Origin: Pseudomonadota bacterium
Lineage (GTDB): Bacteria; Pseudomonadota; Gammaproteobacteria; Acidiferrobacterales; Acidiferrobacteraceae
Length of the DNA: 11,861 bases
Reading direction: 5' to 3'
Assembly (NCBI GenBank): GCA_021795255.1
Contig: JAJYPQ010000084.1
Location: 1 to 11,861 of the forward strand
Each line of letters begins with the position of its first letter. Within the stretch, counting starts at the first letter, position 1. Below are positions 6,988-11,861 of the stretch, in pieces. The notes beneath the pieces were generated by a model that saw only the letters and a list, made by a program, of their open reading frames with translations, had not been told where the DNA came from and searched no databases. Made by a program: the position numbers and the translations under genes.

Positions 6988-7563
6988 TCAAGGACCAAAC
7001 AACAAGCGCACCCGGCAATCCCGGGAGTCGGCGTCCTTGAGGATGTCGCCGACCCGGAAGGGATAATGCCCATGTATGCGGTCTGCATAATAGAGCTTAA
7101 GGGTCTCCCTCACCGCCGGAAAGGCGATCTGATCCCAGGGGATATCGTTTTCATGAAACAAGGCCACCTCAAGACTTTCCGTGCCTGGACCAAAGTCGAG
7201 ATCGCAGAGCCGCGCCCGGAACATCAGATAGACCTGATTGATATGCGGCAAATTGAACAGGGTATAGAGGCCCTCGATCTCCACCCGCGCATGAGCCTCC
7301 TCCCACGTCTCGCGCGCCGCCGCCTCGTTCGTGGTTTCCGCGTTCTCCATGAATCCCGCGGGCAACGTCCAGAGCCCGTAGCGCGGCTCTATCGCGCGGC
7401 GGCATAAAAGCACGCGGTCTTCCCATAAGACTAGGCAACCGGCCACCATCTTCGGATTCTCGTAGTGAATAGTGAGACACGAGTCACAGACATCGCGAGA
7501 CCGCGTATCCCCCTCGGGGATACGTTGTGTTAAGGGGCCGCCACAATTGCCGCAATAGTTCAT
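6988..7563 (-). CDS. Zinc-ribbon Nudix hydrolase (191 aa)
   Basis: This is a Nudix-superfamily pyrophosphohydrolase, with a nucleoside diphosphate derivative such as NADH or ADP-ribose as the likely but unproven substrate. Residues 1-30 form a zinc ribbon with Cys4, Cys7, Cys26 and Cys29. The Nudix box occupies about 70-92: Gly70, Glu76, then RETWEE at 84-89, so the metal-binding glutamates are kept. The usual final Gly is His91, and the second Cys pair is followed by the family motif HYENPKMVAGC. It is shorter than E. coli NudC (257 aa), so it is not called nudC. The ATG at 7563 precedes the zinc ribbon directly, but the only SD-like GAGG is 15 bases upstream. It is divergent from the NrtR-nadA unit across a 361-base gap, hinting at a shared NAD theme. 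Confidence 0.88.
   Translation of the reverse strand: MNYCGNCGGPLTQRIPEGDTRSRDVCDSCLTIHYENPKMVAGCLVLWEDRVLLCRRAIEPRYGLWTLPAGFMENAETTNEAAARETWEEAHARVEIEGLYTLFNLPHINQVYLMFRARLCDLDFGPGTESLEVALFHENDIPWDQIAFPAVRETLKLYYADRIHGHYPFRVGDILKDADSRDCRVRLLFGP
7504..7524. repeat. Inverted repeat inside the Nudix gene
   Basis: CGTATCCCC and GGGGATACG form perfect 9-base arms around CTC. They lie in codons 14-20 of the Nudix gene, between the two zinc-binding Cys pairs. It could be an mRNA hairpin near the 5' end or a protein-binding site, or simply follow from the residues encoded (IPEGDT). Confidence 0.4.
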
Positions 7564-7889
7564 GGCTGTATTCTAACGCCTCTTCAGGTCGCCAGAGTAG
7601 CCGACGAACGAAGGAAAGGCAGTGGTGCAAGACGCAGCGGTCGGCATCTCCCGCCCGATCTGAACCGCCGACGGCGCTCCGGGGAAGGCGCGGCCCATGG
7701 CTATGCGCGACCTTGACTCTCGGGCGATGGGGACCGCCATTGCTTGGCCTGCGTGGGGCCATGGACCGCTTCCGAAAAGTCTTCCCAAAACGGCCTCTTG
7801 TCAGGATACGCGGCCGCATCTGAAAGGCCCCAAGCGCCGCCCGGCCCGTCGGCGACCGCCTGCGGGCGCCCGGTCAGGGATCAGGGCGC
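7564..7889. other. Intergenic region with no recognised gene
   Basis: This GC-rich stretch separates the divergent Nudix and nrtR genes. Short open frames cross it (for example 7573-7788 on the minus strand), but none has a recognisable domain or a good start. I see no tRNA, known small RNA, terminator or mobile-element trace. It should hold the Nudix promoter, but no convincing pair of hexamers was found. Confidence 0.5.
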
Positions 7890-7918
7890 TTGACGCTCCG
7901 ATCCGCCGGGCGTAGCGT
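7890..7918 (+). promoter_or_regulatory. Predicted promoter of the nrtR-nadA unit
   Basis: TTGACG (7890-7895) and TAGCGT (7913-7918) are 17 bases apart. The -10 box is weak but keeps the three most important positions (T1, A2, T6). A start 7 bases downstream would fall on 7925, the A of the nrtR ATG, implying a leaderless mRNA. The -10 box overlaps the left end of the operator. Confidence 0.5.
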
Positions 7919-7939
7919 TTGTGTATGCAAGACACAAAC
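7917..7939. promoter_or_regulatory. Probable NrtR operator over the start codon
   Basis: GTTTGTGT (7917-7924) and ACACAAAC (7932-7939) are perfect 8-base inverted arms around the 7-base spacer ATGCAAG. The inner GT-N7-AC matches the core I recall for NrtR sites (established knowledge, from memory). The ATG of the regulator is the first three bases of the spacer, so bound protein would cover the -10 end, the start point and the first five codons. This implies self-repression of nrtR-nadA. Confidence 0.75.
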
Positions 7940-8542
7940 CCTTTGGCGCCCATCCACACGGCGGTGGTGCTGTTCACCATCCAGCGGACCTTGAAGCTCC
8001 TGCTTCTGCCAGGAGACCCGTGGCAGTTGCCGGTAGTCCGCCTGGAAGCGGGCGAGCATCTTGACGCCTGCGCCAAGCGCGCGCTGGCTGAGGCGACGGG
8101 TGTGGATGATGTGTTTCTTGAACAACTCTATACGTTCAGCGCCGCAAGCGGGGCACCCGGGGTGGTGGTCAGCTACTATGCCCTCATTCCCTATGACCGC
8201 ATGCAGGTCCGCCCGGGGAGCGGCGAATGGGTTGATACCGCAGCGCTACCGTCGATTACGCCGGGACAGCGACAGATTGTCAGTTGCGCGAGTGCGCGGC
8301 TCGCGGCCAAACTCGAGTATACGCCGATTGCGTATGAATTCCTGGCCGACAGGTTCACGCTCGGGGAACTGCAGTCGGTCTACGAGATCATCGGGCGTCA
8401 GCCCTTAGACAAGCGAAATTTTCGGCGACGCATGCGCGCCTCTCAGCACCTGCTCGAGACCCGCGATACGCGCCGCGGCGGTCGCCATCGCCCCGCCCGG
8501 CTCTATCGCTTACGCGATACTGAATCCTCGGTTCGAGGGTAA
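7925..8542 (+). CDS. nrtR: NrtR-family regulator of NAD metabolism
   Basis: This is a DNA-binding repressor whose degenerate Nudix domain senses an NAD-related ligand (ADP-ribose in studied members). Residues about 8-130 are Nudix-like. The box region (38-60, ending RALAEATGV) has lost its first Gly and two catalytic Glu (Ala53 and Ala57), so hydrolase activity is unlikely. Residues about 135-200 are the winged helix typical of Nrt[31 protein letters not shown], then [11 protein letters not shown]. The ATG at 7925 is chosen over a TTG at 7919; there is no Shine-Dalgarno, which fits a leaderless message. Its TAA stop lies in the nadA ribosome-binding region, with 11 bases between the genes, so the two form an operon. 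The neighbourhood with nadA strongly supports the assignment; effector and full regulon are inferred. Confidence 0.9.
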   Translation: MQDTNPLAPIHTAVVLFTIQRTLKLLLLPGDPWQLPVVRLEAGEHLDACAKRALAEATGVDDVFLEQLYTFSAASGAPGVVVSYYALIPYDRMQVRPGSGEWVDTAALPSITPGQRQIVSCASARLAAKLEYTPIAYEFLADRFTLGELQSVYEIIGRQPLDKRNFRRRMRASQHLLETRDTRRGGRHRPARLYRLRDTESSVRG

Positions 8543-8546
8543 GGGG
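8541..8546 (+). promoter_or_regulatory. nadA ribosome binding site
   Basis: AAGGGG lies 7 bases before the nadA ATG. Its first two bases are the end of the nrtR TAA stop, so translation of the two genes is probably coupled. Confidence 0.65.
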
Positions 8547-8553
8547 TTCCGTT

Positions 8554-9603
8554 ATGACAGCCACGACTCCTACAGCCATACGGCTTCCGCATCGCAGTTC
8601 AGTGCTGGGTCTAGACCGGGCCCGGAGAGTCCAAAGGATCAAGGCGCTCCTCAAAAAGGAAGATGCGGTCTTGGTCGCCCACTATTACACGGATGCAGAC
8701 CTCCAAGCGCTGGCCGAAGAGACCGGGGGCTACGTGTCGGATTCACTCGATATGGCGCGCTTCGGACACGCCCATAAAGCCCGGACGCTAGTCGTCGCGG
8801 GCGTGCGCTTTATGGGCGAAACCGCCAAAATATTAAACCCCGAAAAGCGCGTCTTAATGCCTACCCTGGATGCCACATGCTCCCTGGATGAGGGTTGTCC
8901 TGCGGATGAATTCAGTGCGTTTTGCGATGCTCACCCGGACCGCACGGTTGTCGTCTACGCCAATACGAGCGCGGCGGTAAAGGCGCGCGCGGATTGGGTC
9001 GTGACGTCGAGCATCGCGCTGCGTTTGGCCCGTCACCTTAAGAGTCGCTCCGAGAAAATCCTGTGGGCCCCGGACCGCCATCTTGGGGACTACGTACGGC
9101 GTGAAAGCGGCGCCGATATGCTGTTGTGGCAGGCCTCGTGTATCGTCCATGACGAGTTTCGGGCCCAGGCCCTGGTAGAACTCAAACGCCAACACCCGGA
9201 GGCCGATGTCCTGGTGCATCCGGAATCGCCCGCCTCGGTCATCGCGGAGGCCGACATGGTCGGCTCGACGACCGCCATGATCGAAGCCGCCAGAACAAGG
9301 CCGGCAAAATCCTTCATCGTCGCGACCGATAACGGCATCCTCTATAAGATGCGTCAAGCGGCCCCCCACAAGGAATTCATAGAGGCCCCGACCGGCGGCC
9401 ACGGAGCGACGTGCAAATCGTGCGCCCATTGCCCGTGGATGGCCATGAATACCCTCGCCAATCTAGAGGAAACCCTGCTTACGGGGCGCAACGAAATCCA
9501 TATAGAGGAATCGATACGCGTGCGAGCACTCCGGCCAGTCGAACGGATGCTGAACTTCGCAGCCTCGGAAAAGACCGAGGTGCTTGGCCTCGGAAACGCC
9601 TAG
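8554..9603 (+). CDS. nadA: Quinolinate synthase NadA
   Basis: NadA condenses iminoaspartate with dihydroxyacetone phosphate to make quinolinate, the second step of de novo NAD synthesis, in the cytoplasm. It uses a 4Fe-4S cluster held by three Cys: Cys109 ([14 protein letters not shown]), Cys196 ([11 protein letters not shown]) and Cys293 (last Cys of [13 protein letters not shown]), matching E. coli Cys113, 200 and 297. Other family motifs are [10 protein letters not shown] (42-51), [13 protein letters not shown] (84-96), HPESP (222-226) and [11 protein letters not shown] (277-287). At 349 aa it is full length. It follows nrtR directly and is the likely repression target. nadB and nadC are not in the window. 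A YihY gene follows after 66 bases and may be co-transcribed. Confidence 0.97.
   Translation: MTATTPTAIRLPHRSSVLGLDRARRVQRIKALLKKEDAVLVAHYYTDADLQALAEETGGYVSDSLDMARFGHAHKARTLVVAGVRFMGETAKILNPEKRVLMPTLDATCSLDEGCPADEFSAFCDAHPDRTVVVYANTSAAVKARADWVVTSSIALRLARHLKSRSEKILWAPDRHLGDYVRRESGADMLLWQASCIVHDEFRAQALVELKRQHPEADVLVHPESPASVIAEADMVGSTTAMIEAARTRPAKSFIVATDNGILYKMRQAAPHKEFIEAPTGGHGATCKSCAHCPWMAMNTLANLEETLLTGRNEIHIEESIRVRALRPVERMLNFAASEKTEVLGLGNA
9563..9593 (+). other. Competing hairpins at the 3' end of nadA
   Basis: CCTCGG (9563-9568), CCGAGG (9575-9580) and CCTCGG (9588-9593) let the middle copy pair with either flank, giving two exclusive 6-bp hairpins inside the last codons of nadA. There is no T-tract, so it is not a standard terminator. 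It may be chance. Confidence 0.25.
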
Positions 9604-9669
9604 GCGCGATTCCGAAAGTAAGACCAATGGACGCTCCTGCCCGGAATGTAAGTGCAGTATCGTTAGGCC

Positions 9670-10626
9670 ATGACCCTTCGGCGCTCTCGCACATCCCCCA
9701 TAGGGGCACTCTCCGACTTGGGGGCATGGACCCTAGCCAAACGGGTGGCAACAGGGGTAAACGACAATCGGCTCACGGGTTATAGCGCGCAACTCGCTTA
9801 CTACTTCTTTCTGTCGTTGTTTCCCTCACTCCTTTTTCTGACGACGCTGCTGGCCTTTCTCCCGATCCATCACCGTACCCAAATGGTGCTCGGGATATTA
9901 GCCCGCGCCCTGCCGGCCCAAGCCCTTACGCTCGTCAAGGGGACATTCGAGGGCATCCTCCACCACCATCAAGGCGGCCTCCTCTCGTTTAGCGTGTTGT
10001 TCGCCCTCTACTCCGCAAGCAATGCCGTAACGGCCGTGACAAGCGGACTAAACCAGACCTACAACGTCTCGGAAGATCGTCCCTATTGGCGCGTGCTCCT
10101 CATGTCCGTCCTGCTGGCCCTGGGGCTAGCGCTGGTCCTTACGGCAGGATTCACCATTTTCTTCTTTGGTCCGTTGGCCGCCAAACTCATCGCCCGACAT
10201 TTTGGCATGCAGCTTTTGCCCGTCACGCTCACCGTCATCCGTTGGCCCATAGTCGTGCTCGCGATCGTCTTGGCGACCGCTATGATCTACTACTTTGCGC
10301 CTAACGTCCGGCAACACTGGCGCTGGCTCACACCGGGCTCAGTATTCGCGGTAATAGGCTGGATCGGCACGTCACTATTGTTCGCCTTCTACGTCAATAA
10401 TTTCGGGTCGTATAACAAGACCTACGGATCGATCGGCGCTGTTATCGTGCTGCTGACGTGGATGTACCTGGGGGGCCTCGTACTACTCGTAGGTGGACAG
10501 ATCAATGCCGTACTCAAAGCGTCCGGGGAAGGGGTCGAGGCCGAGGAGCCTGGCGATGGGCGCCGCCCCGTGCTGTGCAAAGAACGACGTCTGGCGCCGC
10601 GTCGCGCCCACGAACCCAGCAGCTAG
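9670..10626 (+). CDS. YihY/BrkB family inner-membrane protein
   Basis: This is a multi-pass inner-membrane protein of the YihY family (once called BrkB or 'ribonuclease BN'); the molecular role is unsettled. Six hydrophobic spans are visible, roughly at residues 42-66, 104-125, 143-170, 186-208, 222-243 and 253-282. Family motifs include LTGYSAQLAYYFFLSLFPSL in the first span, YSASNAVTAVTSGLNQTYNV, and NNFGSYNKTYGSIGAVIVLL before the last span. The final 35 residues are hydrophilic and Arg-rich, so probably cytoplasmic. The 318-aa length is typical. The ATG at 9670 has only a weak TTAGG upstream. It probably reads through from nadA. Its stop shares bases with the stop of the convergent thioredoxin-like gene (CTAG, 10623-10626). 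Confidence 0.88.
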   Translation: MTLRRSRTSPIGALSDLGAWTLAKRVATGVNDNRLTGYSAQLAYYFFLSLFPSLLFLTTLLAFLPIHHRTQMVLGILARALPAQALTLVKGTFEGILHHHQGGLLSFSVLFALYSASNAVTAVTSGLNQTYNVSEDRPYWRVLLMSVLLALGLALVLTAGFTIFFFGPLAAKLIARHFGMQLLPVTLTVIRWPIVVLAIVLATAMIYYFAPNVRQHWRWLTPGSVFAVIGWIGTSLLFAFYVNNFGSYNKTYGSIGAVIVLLTWMYLGGLVLLVGGQINAVLKASGEGVEAEEPGDGRRPVLCKERRLAPRRAHEPSS

Positions 10627-11456
10627 CGCGGCGCGCGCAGCAGGGCATCCACACGCGCCTTGACATCCGCCGCCATCGGAAGGGCCGCCACCGCAAAGGC
10701 CGCCCGCTCCGCCAGGCCATCGCGGAACTCTGGATCGGCCTTTGCCGACTGCAGCAAGTTGACGCAGGCGGTTTCATAGTCGTCATCTCGGAGCGCCAAG
10801 GCGGCGGCCGTGAAGAACCGCGCTGCGTCGGTCACATCAAGGGGCGCCTGGAGGTCGGTTGCAGCCGCCTCGTCCATGGCTGCCATGAGCGCCAGATGGG
10901 CGTGGAGGGCGCCGATCTCGCCCTTGTCGCGCAAGGCGACGGGGAGCGCGTCGAGCAAGGAAAAGGCCTCGCGGGGGCGGCGATCTATGACCAGCAGTTT
11001 CGCGACCCGTAAAGCCCCGTCGGGGTCTTCCGGTCGCGCCAGGGCCTCTTCTGCGGCCAACTGGACCGCTTGCCTGCTCGCGCCGCTCGCGTAAGCGCGC
11101 AAGACGTCATCGGAGCGGCTTCCGTACTTGTTCAAAAAGGCACGCAATTCGGGTTCGGATTCGACGCCTTGGAGGCTATCGATCACCGCGCCGTGACGGA
11201 ATATCTTCAACATCGGTAAGGAGCGGACCTCTAGGCGGCGCGCCAACTCCCCGTACTCATCAGTATTGAGCATCACGACGAGGAGTCGCCCACCGTATTC
11301 GCTCGCCACTCGAACCAAACGCGGCATGGCGACAAGACAAGGCCCGGCGCGCGGCGACCAAAAATTGACGACGACCGGCCCGCGGCGCGAATTTTCAAGG
11401 ACGAGTCGCGGGAAGTTTTCAGACGTCCCGTCTACGATATAGGGAAGGACCGTCAT
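10623..11456 (-). CDS. CnoX-like thioredoxin/TPR protein lacking the first active-site Cys
   Basis: The N-terminal 110 residues are a thioredoxin fold (VVVNFWSP, the active-site loop, LVVMLNTDE, cis-Pro81 in RSLPMLKIF). The rest (about 115-277) is Ala-rich and helical, like the TPR region of CnoX/YbbN. The active-site loop reads R-A-G-P-C, so the usual WCGPC has become AGPC with only Cys40 left. E. coli CnoX likewise has SXXC, is a chaperone that holds unfolded proteins under oxidative stress, and is not a reductase (established knowledge). The length of 277 aa is close to CnoX (284). The start is ATG at 11456, 6 bases after the stop of the upstream minus-strand gene and without a clear Shine-Dalgarno, so translation is probably coupled. 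By analogy the protein is cytoplasmic; clients are not known. Confidence 0.85.
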   Translation of the reverse strand: MTVLPYIVDGTSENFPRLVLENSRRGPVVVNFWSPRAGPCLVAMPRLVRVASEYGGRLLVVMLNTDEYGELARRLEVRSLPMLKIFRHGAVIDSLQGVESEPELRAFLNKYGSRSDDVLRAYASGASRQAVQLAAEEALARPEDPDGALRVAKLLVIDRRPREAFSLLDALPVALRDKGEIGALHAHLALMAAMDEAAATDLQAPLDVTDAARFFTAAALALRDDDYETACVNLLQSAKADPEFRDGLAERAAFAVAALPMAADVKARVDALLRAPR

Positions 11457-11462
11457 AGCGTT

Positions 11463-11861
11463 TTAAGGAAGATGGGTCCTAATGCCGATAAAGTTGGCCC
11501 CGGTATGAAGGCCATACGCGTACTCGAAGCGGACGCCGCCTATGCGCATACCAAGGCCCGCGCCTAGGGTCTGCATGACATTATTCGTCGGCATAGTGAC
11601 GATCGCCCCCTCGCGACAGCCGTCTTTAAATGACTGACAAGCCCCCAAGTCCGGCTTCAAGACCAAGACCCGGGAGATGCTTCCCAGGGGACCGCCCTGG
11701 CTCGCGGTCCGCTTCTTCGGCGGCTTATGATGAGGCGGGTTCAAGACCGCGAGCAGCGGGCGGCGCGGCTTCGCCAAGGCCCGGGTCACACAGGAATCGA
11801 GGCTCCGCGTCACATCGCTCCCGAAAGCCGCGCGAGCGCCAGTAAGAAAGACGCACCCGAA
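11463..11861 (-). CDS. C-terminal part of an unidentified, probably exported protein
   Basis: The frame is open from the right edge of the window to the TAA at 11463, so the true start lies outside; a GTG at 11811-11813 is possible but less likely. The first visible residues (GCVFLTGARAAFGSD) look like the end of a signal peptide with cleavage after ARA, suggesting that little is missing. The following 100 or so residues have a basic Pro/His/Lys patch (NPPHHKPPKKR) and three Cys. The end is strand-like and Gly/aromatic-rich (GMRIGGVRFEYAYGLHTG), which resembles the closing strands of outer-membrane beta-barrels. I do not recognise the family. It sits 6 bases before cnoX and is probably co-transcribed with it. 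Confidence 0.55.
   Translation of the reverse strand, partial: FGCVFLTGARAAFGSDVTRSLDSCVTRALAKPRRPLLAVLNPPHHKPPKKRTASQGGPLGSISRVLVLKPDLGACQSFKDGCREGAIVTMPTNNVMQTLGAGLGMRIGGVRFEYAYGLHTGANFIGIRTHLP

Noticed and set aside
6761..7018. 85-aa minus-strand frame between the SOD and Nudix genes
   Set aside because: It overlaps the end of the Nudix gene in another frame, is Arg-rich and has no similarity I recognise.
7573..7788. 71-aa minus-strand frame ending 9 bases before the Nudix start
   Set aside because: No domain, no ribosome binding site and shadow-like Ala/Arg/Pro/Ser composition. The close spacing to the Nudix gene alone is not enough to call a gene.
8854..9429. 191-aa minus-strand frame opposite nadA
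   Set aside because: It is a shadow of nadA; the plus-strand frame carries all NadA motifs.
10458..11012. 184-aa plus-strand frame across the yihY/cnoX junction
   Set aside because: It overlaps two supported genes in other frames and has low-complexity Arg/Gly content.
1..11861. Mobile element, CRISPR array or defence island
   Set aside because: No transposase, integrase, repeat-spacer pattern or defence domain was found; gene content is housekeeping and stress related.

Overview
This 11.9 kb window looks like ordinary chromosome from a GC-rich aerobic proteobacterium. I infer a gammaproteobacterium or close relative, possibly an autotroph that must salvage glycolate; the species cannot be named from the sequence. 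Genes are dense and mostly housekeeping or stress related. I see no insertion sequence, phage gene, CRISPR array, tRNA or rRNA.

Layout from left to right. A small proteasome-like Ntn hydrolase (109-699, minus) lies back to back with glcF (883-2082, plus). glcF is tail to tail with glcE and glcD (2134-4674, minus). Together these encode the three subunits of the glycolate oxidase complex, but in two convergent units rather than one glcDEF operon. Next are a cold-shock protein (plus) and an FKBP-type peptidyl-prolyl isomerase (minus), which share a strong bidirectional terminator. An iron/manganese superoxide dismutase and a zinc-ribbon Nudix hydrolase follow, both minus.

The second half opens with a plus-strand NAD unit: an NrtR-type regulator (degenerate Nudix domain plus winged helix), nadA (quinolinate synthase) and then a YihY/BrkB membrane protein. 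A perfect inverted repeat with 8-base arms and a 7-base spacer (7917-7939) covers the start codon of the regulator. It fits the GT-N7-AC operator form I recall for NrtR and sits on a plausible promoter whose predicted transcription start falls on the ATG, so the unit is probably self-repressed and leaderless. The window ends with two minus-strand genes: a CnoX-like thioredoxin/TPR protein whose CXXC motif has become AGPC, and the C-terminal part of a probably exported protein that runs off the window edge.

No clearly new multi-gene system is visible. The best leads are the NrtR operator over the start codon, the orphan proteasome-like hydrolase with intact catalytic residues, the split and convergent glycolate oxidase genes, the actinobacterial-looking superoxide dismutase with a TTG start, and the unidentified exported protein next to cnoX.
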